A stretch of DNA of 64,000 bases from Elymus sibiricus (Eukaryota; Streptophyta; Magnoliopsida; Poales; Poaceae): NCBI GenBank assembly GCA_039707655.1, contig CM077676.1, forward strand, positions 82,175,895 to 82,239,894. Direction: 5' to 3'. Below the pieces are notes generated by a model. The model had not been told where the DNA came from, made no database searches, and was given only the letters and a program-made list of their open reading frames with translations. A program made the position numbers and the translations under genes. Shown piece by piece: positions 52,803-62,805 of the stretch (position 1 is the first letter of the stretch; each line of letters opens with the position of its first letter).

Positions 52803-55800
52803 ATGCATGAAAAATAGCAAATGAAGTTAGAAAGGGTTGAAATTTGAGGATGTGGCTTTGAATGGTGCATATTGAATGCACAAAAAGTCTGGAGTTGAAA
52901 TAAGTTTAAAAAAATGAAAGACTTTGTAACAGATGAGTTTTCGTCCGAAACCTTGATACTTCGAAGGAGATGGTCCAGTTTGTACACGAAGTGCATCCAG
53001 TTTTTGCCGTAACCCTCTCAACTTTTTAGCACATGCTATGTGGGTGAAATGATGATACCATGCCAAGTTTCAACCTTTTCAGAGTTCATTTGTAGTGCTT
53101 CTCAATTTCAGGGTCATTTAGCTCAAAATAATAATTAAACGCATGAAAAATAGCAAATGAAGTTAGAAAGTGTTGAAATTTGAGGATGTGGGATTGAATG
53201 GTGCATATTCAATGCACAAAAAGTCTGGAGTTGAAATAAGTTTAAAAAATGAAATGCCTTTGTAACAGATGAGTTTTCGTCTGAAACCTTGATACTTCGA
53301 AGGAGATGGTCCAGTTTGTACACGAAGTGCATCCAGTTTTTCCCGTAACCCTCTCAACTTTTTAGCACATGCTATGTGCGTGAAATGATGATACCATGCC
53401 AAGTTTCAAACTTTTCAGAGTTTATTTGTAGTGCTTTTCAATTTCAGGGTCATTTAGCTCAAAAAATCATTAAATGCATGACAAATAGCAAATGAAGTTA
53501 GAAAGGGTTGAAATATGAGGATGTGGCTTTGAATGGTGCATATTGAATGCACAAAAAGTCTGGAGTTGAAATAAGTTTAAAAAAATGAAATGCTTTTGTA
53601 ACAGATGAGTTTTCGTTCGAAACCTTGATACTTCGTAGGAGATGGTCCAGTTTGTACACGAAGTGCATCCAGTTTTTGCCGTAACCCTCTCAACTTTTTA
53701 TCACATGCTATGTGGGTGAAATGATGATACCACGCCAAGTTTCAACCTTTTCAGAGTTTATTTGTTGTGCTTTTCAATTTCAGGGTCATTTAGCTCAAAA
53801 AATCATTAAATGCATGAAAAATAGCAAATGAAGTTAGAAAGGGTTGAAATTTGAGGATGTCGCTTTGAATGGTGCATATTGAATGCACAAAAAGTCTAGA
53901 GTTGAAATAATTTTAAAAAAATGAAATGCCTTTGTAACAGATGAGTTTTCGTTCGAAACCTTGATACTTCGTAGGAGATGGTCCAGTTTGTACACGAAGT
54001 GCATCCAGTTTTTGCCGTAACCCTCTCAACTTTTTATCACATATTATGTGGGTGAAATGATGATACCATGCCAAGTTTCAACCTTTTCAGAGTTTATTTG
54101 TAGTGCTTTTCAATTTCAGGGTCATTTAGCTCAAAAAAATCATTAAATGCATGAAAAATAGCAAATGAAGTTAGAAAGGGTTGAAATTTGAGGATGTGGC
54201 TTTGAATTGTGCATATTGAATGCACAAAAAGTCTGGAGTTGAAATAAGTTTAAAAAAATGAAATTCCTTTGTAACAGATGAGTTTTCGTTCGAAACCTTG
54301 ATACTTTGTAGGAGATGGTCCAGTTTGTACACGAAGTGCATCCAGTTTTTGCCGTAACCCTCTCAACTTTTTAGCACATGCTATGTGGGTGAAATGATGA
54401 TACCATGCCAAGTTTCAACCTTTTCAGAGTTCATTTGTAGTGCTTTTCAATTTCAGGGTCATTTAGCTCAAAAAAATAATTAAATGCATGAAAAATAGCA
54501 AATGAAGTTAGAAAGTGTTGAAATTTCAGGATGTGGGATTGAATGGTGCATATTCAATGCACAAAAAGTCTGGAGTTGAAATAAGTTTAAAAAATGAAAT
54601 GCCTTTGTAACAGATGAGTTTTCGTGTGAAACCTTGATACTTCGAAGGAGATGGTCCAGTTTGTACACGAAGTGCATCCAGTTTTTGCCGTAACCCTTTC
54701 AACTTTTTAGCACATGCTATGTGGGTGAAATGATGATACCATGCCAAGTTTCAACCTTTTCAGAGTTCATTTGTAGTGCTTTTCAATTTCAGGGTCATTT
54801 AGCTCAAAAAATCATTAAATGCATGAAAAATAGCAAATGAAGTTAGAAAGGGTTGAAATTTGAGGATGTGGCTTTGAATGGTGCATATTGAATGCACAAA
54901 AAGTCCGGAGTTGAAATAAGTTTTAAAAAAATGAAATGCTTTTGTAACAGATGAGTTTTCGTCCGAAACCTTGATACTTCGAAGGAGATGGTCCAGTTTG
55001 TACACGAAGTGCATCCAGTTTTTGCCGTAACCCTCTCAACTTTTTAGCACATGCTATGTGGGTCAAATGATGATACCATGCCAAGTTTCAACCTTTTCAG
55101 AGTTCATTTGTAGTGCTTTTCAATTTCAGGGTCATTTAGCTCAAAAAATCATTAAATGCATGAAAAATAGCAAATGAAGTTAGAAAGGGTTGAAATTTGA
55201 GGATGTGGCTTTGAATGGTGCATATTGAATGCACAAAAAGTCTGGAGTTGAAATAAGTATAAAAAAATGAAATGCCTTTGTAACAAATGAGTTTTCGTCC
55301 GAAACCTTGATACTTCGAAGGAGATGGTCCAGTTTGTACACGAAGTGCATCCAGTTTTTGCCGTAACCCTCTCAACGATTTAGCACATGCTATGTGGGTG
55401 AAATGATGATACCATGCCAAGTTTCAACCTTTTCAGAGTTCATTTGTAGTGCTTTTCAATTTCAGGGTCATTTAGCTCAAAAAAATCATTAAATGCATGA
55501 AAAATAGCAAATGAAGTTAGAAAGGGTTGAAATTTGAGGATGTCGCTTTGAATGGTGCATATTGAATGCACAAAAAGTCTGGAGTTGAAATAATTTTAAA
55601 AAAATGAAATGCCTTTGTAACAGATGAGTTTTCGTTCGAAACCTTGATACTTCGTAGGAGATGGTCCAGTTTGTACACGAAGTGCATCCAGTTTTTGCCG
55701 TAACCCTCTCAACTTTTTATCACATATTATGTGGGTGAAATGATGATACCATGCCAAGTTTCAACCTTTTCAGAGTTTATTTGTAGTGCTTTTCAATTTC

Positions 55801-56963
55801 AGGGTCATTTAGCTCAAAAAAATCATTAAATGCATGAAAAATAGCAAATGAAGTTAGAAAGGGTTGAAATTTGAGGATGTGGCTTTGAATTGTGCATATT
55901 GAATGCACAAAAAGTCTGGAGTTGAAATAAGTTTAAAAAAATGAAATTCCTTTGTAACAGATGAGTTTTCGTTCGAAACCTTGATACTTTGTAGGAGATG
56001 GTCCAGTTTGTACACGAAGTGCATCCAGTTTTTGCCGTAACCCTCTCAACTTTTTATCACATGCTATGTGGGTGAAATGATGATACCACGCCAAGTTTCA
56101 ACCTTTTCAGAGTTTATTTGTTGTGCTTTTCAATTTCAGGGTCATTTAGCTCAAAAAATCATTAAATGCATGAAAAATAGCAAATGAAGTTAGAAAGGGT
56201 TGAAATTTGAGGATGTGGCTTTGAATGGTGCATATTGAATGCACAAAAAGTCTGGAGTTGAAATAAGTTTAAAAAAATGAAAGACTTTGTAACAGATGAG
56301 TTTTCGTCCGAAACCTTGATACTTCGAAGGAGATGGTCCAGTTTGTACACGAAGTGCATCCAGTTTTTGCCGTAACCCTCTCAACTTTTTAGCACATGCT
56401 ATGTGGGTGAAATGATGATACCATGCCAAGTTTCAACCTTTTTAGAGTTCATTTGTAGTGCTTCTCAATTTCAGGGTCATTTAGCTCAAAATAATAATTA
56501 AACGCATGAAAAATAGCAAATGAAGTTAGAAAGTGTTGAAATTTGAGGATGTGGGATTGAATGGTGCATATTCAATGCACAAAAAGTCTGGAGTTGAAAT
56601 AAGTTTAAAAAATGAAATGCCTTTGTAACAGATGAGTTTTCGTCTGAAACCTTGATACTTCGAAGGAGATGGTCCAGTTTGTACACGAAGTGCATCCAGT
56701 TTTTCCCGTAACCCTCTCAACTTTTTAGCACATGCTATGTGCGTGAAATGATGATACCATGCCAAGTTTCAAACTTTTCAGAGTTTATTTGTAGTGCTTT
56801 TCAATTTCAGGGTCATTTAGCTCAAAAAATCATTAAATGCATGACAAATAGCAAATGAAGTTAGAAAGGGTTGAAATATGAGGATGTGGCTTTGAATGGT
56901 GCATATTGAATGCACAAAAAGTCTGGAGTTGAAATAAGTTTAAAAAAATGAAATGCTTTTGTA
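51121..56963 (+). repeat. 10-monomer offset duplication (3363 bp)
   Basis: The stretch 51121 to about 53600 recurs at 54484 to about 56963 in the same order, including GAAAGACTTTG (52916, 56279), AATAATAATTAAACGCATG (53127, 56490), GTGCGTGAAATG and GACAAATAG with GAAATATGAGG. The match stops inside a monomer near 53600-53612, where the first copy switches monomer type. Confidence 0.85.
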
Positions 56964-59186
56964 ACAGATGAGTTTTCGGCCGAAACCTTGATACTTCGAA
57001 GGAGATGGTCCAGTATGTACACGAAGTGCATCCAGTTTTTGCCGTAACCCTCTCAACTTTTTAGCACATGCTATGTGGGTCAAATGATGATACCATGCCA
57101 AGTTTCAACCTTTGCAGAGTTCATTTGTAGTGCTTTTCAATTTCAGGGTCATTTAGCTCAAAAAATCATTAAATGCATGAAAAATAGCAAATGAAGTTAG
57201 AAAGGGTTGAAATTTGAGGATGTGTCTATGAATGGTGCATATTGAATGCACAAAAAGTCTGGAGTTGAAATAAGTTTAAAAAAAATGAAATGCCTTTGTA
57301 GGAGATGAGTTTTCGTCCGAAACCTTGATACTTCGAAGGAGATGGTCCAGTTTGTACACGAAGTGCATCCAGTTTTTGCCGTAACCCTCTCAACGATTTA
57401 GCACATGCTATGTGGGTGAAATGATGATACCATGCCAAGTTTCAACCTTTTCAGAGTTCATTTGTAGTGCTTTTAAATTTCAGGGTCATTTAGCTCAAAA
57501 AAATCATTAAATGCATGAAAAATAGCAAATGAAGTTAGAAAGGGTTGAAATTTGAGGATGTGGCTTTGAATGGTGCATATTGAATGCACAAAAAGTCTGA
57601 AGTTGAAATAAGTTTAAAAAAATGAAATGCCTTTGTAACAGATGAGTTTTCGTTCGAAACCTTGATACTTCGTAGGAGATGGCCCAGTTTGAACACGAAG
57701 TGCATCCAGTTTTTGCCGTAACCCTCTCAACTTTTTATCACATGCTATGTGGGTGAAATGATGATACCATGCCAAGTTTCAACCTTTTCAGAGTTTATTT
57801 GTTGTTCTTTTCAATTTCAGGGTCATTTAGCTCAAAAAAATCATTAAATGCATGAAAAATAGCAAATGAAGTTAGAAAGGGTTGAAATTTGAGGATGTGG
57901 CTTTGAATGGTGCATATTCAATGCACAAAAAGTCTGGAGTTGAAATAAGTTTAAAAAAAATGAAATGCCTTTGTAACAGATGAGTTTTCGTCCGAAACCT
58001 TGATACTTCGAAGGAGATGGTCCAGTTTGTACACGAAGTGCATCCAGTTTTTGCCGTAACCCTCTCAACTTTTTAGCACATGCTATGTGGGTGAAATGAT
58101 GATACCATGCCAAGTTTCAACCTTTTCAGAGTTCATTTGTAGTGCTTTTCAATTTCAGGGTCATTTAGCTCAAAAAAATCATTAAATGCATGAAAAATAG
58201 CAAATGAAGTTAGAAAGGGTTGAAATTTGAGGATGTGGCTTTGAATGGTGCATATTGAATGCACAAAAAGTCTGGAGTTGAAATAAGTTTAAAAAAATGA
58301 AATGCCTTTGTAACAGATGAGTTTTCGTTCGAAACCTTGATACTTCGTAGGAGATGGTCCAGTTTGTACACGAAGTGCATCCAGTTTTTGCCGTAACCCT
58401 GTCAACTTTTTATCACATGCTATGTGGGTGAAATGATGATACCATGCCATGTTTCAACCTTTTCAGAGTTCATTTGTAGTGCTTTTCAATTTCAGGGTCA
58501 TTTAGCTCAGAAAAATTATTAAATGCATGAAAAATAGCAAATGAAGTTAGAAAGGGTTGAAATTTGAGGATTTGGCTTCGAATGGTGCATATTGAATGCA
58601 CAAAAAGTCTGGAGTTGAAATAAGTTTAAAAAAATGAAATGCCTTTGTAACAGATGAGTTTTCTTCCGAAACCTTGATACTTCGAAGGAGATGGTCCAGT
58701 TTGTACACGAAGTGCATTCAGTTTTTGCCGTAACCCTCTCAACTTTTTAGCACATGCTATGTGGGTGAAATGATGATACCATGCCAAGTTTCAACCTTTT
58801 CAGAGTTCATTTGTAGTGCTCAGGGTCATTTAGCTCAAAAAATCATTAAATGCATGAAAAATAGCAAATGAAGTTAGAAAGGGTTGAAATTTGAGGATGT
58901 GGCTTTGAATGGTGCATATTAAATGCACAAAAAGTCTGGAGTTGAAATAAGTTTAAAAAAATGAAATGCCTTTCTAACAGATGAGTTTTCGTTCGAAACC
59001 TTGATACTTCGAAGGAGATGGTCCAGTTTGTACACGAAGTGCATCCAGTTTTTGCCATAACCCTATCAACTTTTTATCACATGCTATGTGGGTGAAATGA
59101 TGGTACCATGCCAAGTTTCAACCTTTTCAGAGTTTATTTGTAGTGCTTTTCAATTTCAGGGTCATTTAGCTCAAAAAAATCATTAA
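56502..59186 (+). repeat. Segmental duplication, copy 2 (partner of 46078-48762)
   Basis: Same ordered markers as 46078-48762, with private differences such as GTAGGAGATGAG at 57298 against GTAAGAGATGAG at 46873, GTTTGAACACG at 57687, and TTGTTGTTC at 57799. The first two monomers also match 53139 onward, giving three copies of that junction. Confidence 0.85.
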
Positions 59187-61460
59187 ATGCATGAAAAATA
59201 GCAAATGAAGTTAGAAAGGGTTGAAATTTGAGGATGTGGGTTTGAATGGTGCATATTCAATGCACAAAAAGTCTGGAGTTGAAATAAGTTTAAAAAAGGA
59301 AATGCCTTTGTAACAGATGAGTTTTCGTCCGAAACCTTGGTACTTCGAAGGAGATGTTCCGGTTTGTACACGAAGTGCATCCAGTTTTTGCCGTAACCCT
59401 CTCAACTTTTTAGCACATGCTATGTGGGTGAAATGATGATACCATGCCAAGTTTCAACCTTTTCAGAGTTCATTTGCAGTGCTTTTCAATTTCAGGGTCA
59501 TTTAGCTCAAAAAATCATTAAATGCATGAAAAATAGCAAATGAAGTTAGAAAGGGTTGAAATTTGAGGATGTGGCTTTGAATGGTGCATATTGAATGCAC
59601 AAAAAGTGTGGAGTTGAAATAAGTTTAAAAAAAATGAAATGCTTTTGTAACAGATGAGTTTTCGTCCGAAACCTTGATACTTCGAAGGAGATGGTCCAGT
59701 TTGTACACGAAGTGCATCCAGTTTTTTGCCGTAACCCTCTCAACTTTTTAGCACATGCTATGTGGGTGAAATGATGATACCATGCCAAATTTCAACCTTT
59801 TCAGAGTTCATTTGTAGTGCTTTTCAATTTCAGGGTCATTTAGCTCAAAAAAATCATTGAATGCATGAAAAATAGCAAATGAAGTTAGAAAGGGTTGAAA
59901 TTGTAGGATGTGGCTTTGAATGGTGCATATTGAATGCACAAAAAGTCTGGAGTTGAACTATGTTTAAAAAAATGAAATGCCTTTGTAACAGATGAGTTTT
60001 CGTTCGAAACCTTGATACTTCGTAGGAGATGGTCCAGTTTGTACACGAAGTGCATCCAGTTTTTGCCGTAACCCTCTCTACTTTTTATCACATGCTATGT
60101 GGGTGAAATGATGATACCATGCCAAGTTTCAACCTTTTCAGAGTTTATTTGTAGTGCTTTTCAATTTCAGGGTCATTTAGCTCAAAAAAATCATTAAATG
60201 CATGAAAAATAGCAAATGAAGTTAGAAAGGGTTGAAATTTGAGGATGTGGCTTAGAATGGTGCATATTGAATGCACAAAAAGTCTGGAGTTGAAATAAGT
60301 TTAAAAAAAATGAAATGCGTTTGTAACAGATGAGTTTTCGTCCGAAACCTTGATACTTCGAAGGAGATGGTCCAGTTTGTACACGAAGTGCATCCAGTTT
60401 TTACTGTAACCCTCTCAACTTTTTAGCACATGCTAGGTGGTTGAAATGATGATACCATGCCAAGTTTCAACCTTTTCAGAGTTCATTTGTAGTGCTTTTC
60501 AATTTCAGGGTCATTTAGCTCAAAAAAATCATTAAATGCATGAAAAATAGCAAATAAAGTTAGAAAGGGTTGAAATTTGAGGATGTGGCTTTGAATGGTG
60601 CATATTGAATGCACAAAAAGTCTGGAGTTGAAATAAGTTTAAAAAATGAAATGCCTTTGTAACAGATGAGTTTTCGTTTGAAACCTTGATACTTCGAAGG
60701 AGATGGTCCTGTTTGTACACGAAGTGCATCCAGTTTTTGGTGTAACCCTCTCAACTTTTTAGCACATTCTATGTGGGTGAAATGATGATACCATGCCAAG
60801 TTTCAACCTTTTCAGAGTTCATTTGTAGTGCTTTTCAATTTCTGGGTCATTTAGCTCAAAAAAATCATTAAATGCATGAAAAATAGCAAATGAAGTTAGA
60901 AAGGGTTGAAATTTGAGGATGTTGCTTTGAATGGTGCATATTGAATGCACAAAAATTCTGGAGTTGAAATAAGTTTAAAAAAAATGAAATGACTTTGTAA
61001 CAGATGAGTTTTCGTCCGAAACCTTGATACTTCGAAGGAGATGGTCCAGTTTGTACACGAAGTGCATCCAGTTTTTGCCGTAACCCTCTCAACTTTTTAG
61101 CACATGCTATGTGGGTGAAATGATGATACCATGCCAAGTTTCAACTTTTTCAGAGTTCATTTGTAGTGCTTTTCAATTTTAGGGTCATTTAGCTCAAAAA
61201 ATCATTAAATGCATGAAAAATAGCAAATGAAGTTAGAAAGGGTTGAAAATTGAGGATGTGGCTTTGAATGGTGCATATTGAATGCACAAAAAGTCAGGAG
61301 TTGAAATAAGTTTAAAAAAATGAAATGCCTTTGTAACAGATGAGTTTTCGTTCGAAACCTTGATACTTCGAAGGAGATGGTCCAGTTTGTACACGAAGTG
61401 CATCCAGTTTTTGCTGTAACCCTCTCAACTTTTTAGCACATGCTATGTGGGTGAAATGAT
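59187..61460 (+). repeat. Diverged distal monomers without higher-order structure
   Basis: About seven monomers, the last cut by the transposon, each carry private changes not seen elsewhere: AAAAAAGGAAATG (59292), GATGTTCCGG (59353), AAAGTGTGGAG (59603), TTGTAGGATG (59901), GTTGAACTATG (59953), GCTTAGAATGG (60250), TTTACTGTAAC (60400), CTAGGTGGTTG (60433) and CAAATAAAG (60551). No repeated multi-monomer unit is visible. Confidence 0.8.
61458..61460. other. Candidate 3 bp target site (GAT) of the CACTA insertion
   Basis: The monomer reads GTGAAATGAT up to 61460 and would normally continue GATACCATGCC. CACTA elements make 3 bp target duplications, so GAT is expected again beyond the distal terminus, which is outside the window. 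Because the satellite itself reads GATGAT here, the exact duplication is ambiguous. Confidence 0.5.
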
Positions 61461-61477
61461 CACTACTAGAAAAAAGG
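61461..61477 (+). repeat. CACTA terminal inverted repeat (one copy)
   Basis: CACTACTAGAAAAAAGG starts exactly where satellite sequence ends. The CACTA core is the diagnostic end of the superfamily and is where the transposase cuts. The partner repeat lies beyond the window. Confidence 0.85.
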
Positions 61478-61481
61478 TTAT

Positions 61482-61837
61482 TAGTGGCGCACCACATATT
61501 GCTATTAGTGGCGCACTATGGGTGCGCCACTATTAACACGCCATTAGTAATGGTTAGTAATGGCGCACCTCTGGTGCGCCACTGGTAAGGCAGATACTAG
61601 TGGCGCACTGTGTGGTGCGCCACTACTAGTTGCCAGGTGCGCCACTGGTATCTCTGCGGGGTGCGCCACTGGTAGAAAACTAGGTGCGCCACCGCTATTT
61701 TGCTTGGTGCGCCACTGGTAGTGAATTTGGTGCGCCACTGGTAATTATGTGAGGTGCGCCACTGGTAAAAAATCAGGTGCGCCACTAGTATTTTTGTTTG
61801 GTGCGCCACTGGTAGTGAATTAGGTGCGCCACTGGTA
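61482..61837. repeat. CACTA subterminal repeat block, GGTGCGCCAC core
   Basis: The core occurs in both orientations near the terminus (TAGTGGCGCAC at 61482 and 61506, inverted at 61522) and then only as GGTGCGCCACTGGTA-like units. Unit starts at 61614, 61636, 61660, 61683, 61706, 61729, 61753, 61776, 61800 and 61823 give spacings of 22-24 bp. In characterised CACTA elements such as En/Spm, subterminal repeats bind the TnpA protein; that role here is inference. The spacer between cores is variable AT-rich DNA. The perfect inverted pair at 61506-61532 (11-base arms) could form a hairpin. Confidence 0.85.
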
Positions 61838-62165
61838 TAATTTTGAAAATTTACTTTTTTACGCGTTGTCCTCGTATTTATACATGTATACAGTTTGAAT
61901 ACAGTATAGTATATACAGTTTGCAAAAAATCTTAAAAATACAAGCTTAGTATCCAAATTCCCAGAATAAAATCCTTGATCAAGATAAAATCATTACAAAG
62001 TCATTTACATGATAGAACATTCCAGAATTACAAAAGTAGTAATCTGACCTAGTTACAAACTAAGGAAAGAAATAGAAAATCCTAAAACCTATCTAGCCTA
62101 TTCTACACTACACTATCACCACAGCCAGCACCACCACTTCATTCACATCACAAGCACCACTATCT
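61838..62165 (-). other. AT-rich internal CACTA flank, possible minus-strand 3' untranslated region
   Basis: No open frame of note beyond those spilling out of the subterminal repeats. On the minus strand the stretch is T-rich with repeated TTTGTAA motifs, and it follows a possible stop codon at 62166-62168, which would fit a 3' untranslated region running toward the terminus. A short direct repeat of TATACAGTTTG occurs near 61888 and 61912. This reading is tentative. Confidence 0.25.
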
Positions 62166-62213
62166 TCACTGCACTCTTTTTATCACCACTTGATCATCTC
62201 CAATACCTGAATT
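62166..62213 (-). other. Possible terminal coding exon of an element gene
   Basis: On the minus strand a T-rich tract ending TTTTTAG (a plausible splice acceptor, with AG at 62214-62215) is followed by a frame reading SGIGDDQVVIKRVQ and a TGA stop at 62166-62168. Its position just inside the subterminal block is where a CACTA gene might end. It is too short to identify and no upstream exon was recognised, so it may be chance. Confidence 0.18.
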
Positions 62214-62664
62214 CTAAAAATGGAGAAGAAAAATATAATATATTTAGTATGCCCAATATTGACACGTTGTGTCAAACAGATAGTGAAGTAAACCATGTAC
62301 ATAGTCAACCACAACTCTATTTTGGAAGGATCAATGCTTCTTTGGCTGTGTTAGAACACAGTCCAGAAAACAAGTGTATGATCATGCAGTGCAAGCATGC
62401 GGCAGTTCTCCAACAGTTTTCAAAATTAACAGAAATACGGATCAGAGCACATAAGTATGTTGTTCTCCAACAGTTTTCAAAATTAGCAAGAATCAAATAA
62501 TATCCATGCATCCAAATATAAGTGAGGAACAGGACAGACCACGTACTTGAATGCGGATCATGTTGTAGACACAATTTATCTTTGATACTAAGCAATTAAC
62601 AGCATCACATAGGCACAGTTATTATTTTTTAGGAAACGCAAAAACATGTTAATTGATTGATGTC
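62214..62664. other. Non-coding internal CACTA DNA with a 24 bp direct repeat
   Basis: No recognisable domain. A perfect 24 bp direct repeat beginning GTTCTCCAACAG lies at 62405-62428 and 62462-62485, 57 bp apart. It makes the octapeptide VLQQFSKL appear twice in an 83-codon plus-strand frame at 62249-62500; I do not accept that frame as a gene. Confidence 0.5.
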
Positions 62665-62805
62665 ACATGGTCCTGGAGCACAATATTTCTTTTCTATTGT
62701 TGGATCATATGAATGTTTATGACTAGATACTTTCTATCCGTGGAAAGACATAGACAGTAAGATACTCTAATGCCCTATGGGGTAAATTATGCTCCAGGTC
62801 CGTGG
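62665..62805. repeat. Imperfect inverted repeat with ~95 bp spacer
   Basis: Bases 62665-62687 (around CCTGGAGCACAAT) pair with 62783-62805 (ATTATGCTCCAGG) with a few mismatches. It could be a small hairpin or a relic of a miniature element inside the transposon. No clear target duplication was seen. Confidence 0.4.

Larger units (their letters stand above)
1..61460. repeat. Satellite array, ~335-338 bp monomer, ~183 head-to-tail copies
   Basis: The same unit recurs every 335-338 bases from the first base to 61460, always in the same orientation. Each copy can be phased on an ATGCATG near its start (for example at 1, 336, 674, 2009 and 5368). The monomer is AT-rich, purine-rich in its left half and pyrimidine-rich in its right half. 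Copies vary by substitutions, by the length of two A runs (after GTTT and after AGCTC) and by small deletions. No unrelated DNA interrupts the array. It starts in phase at base 1, so it continues left of the window. The length resembles the ~340 bp Afa/pAs1 satellites of Triticeae, but I could not match the sequence to any named family. My unverified impression is that related sequence exists in repeats of other grasses. No coding role is supported. Confidence 0.97.

Noticed and set aside
332..61137. More than a hundred minus-strand open frames of 65-105 codons, such as those starting MAWYHHFTHIACAKK, MHFVYKLDH or MKLGMVSSF
   Set aside because: They recur once per monomer, in three overlapping frames of the same DNA, and stop at the same place in each unit. 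They show no domain, no signal for expression and no codon-level conservation. Their similarity follows from the repeat.
1..61460. Repeat-spacer array such as CRISPR
   Set aside because: The units are contiguous, over 300 bp, with no unique spacers, in a eukaryotic context.
1..61460. The array being an internal tandem repeat of the CACTA element seen at 61461
   Set aside because: The terminus reads rightward, so this element lies to the right and the array is outside it. The array could still belong to a different, larger element beyond the left edge; the window cannot decide.
61544..61956. Minus-strand frames rich in PVAH/GAP-type repeated peptides
   Set aside because: They are translations of the CACTA subterminal repeats; the peptide periodicity equals the 22-24 bp DNA spacing.
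62249..62500. Plus-strand 83-codon frame with VLQQFSKL twice
   Set aside because: The repeat is a 24 bp DNA duplication and the frame has no recognised domain; a minus-strand frame of similar length overlaps it, which suggests chance.
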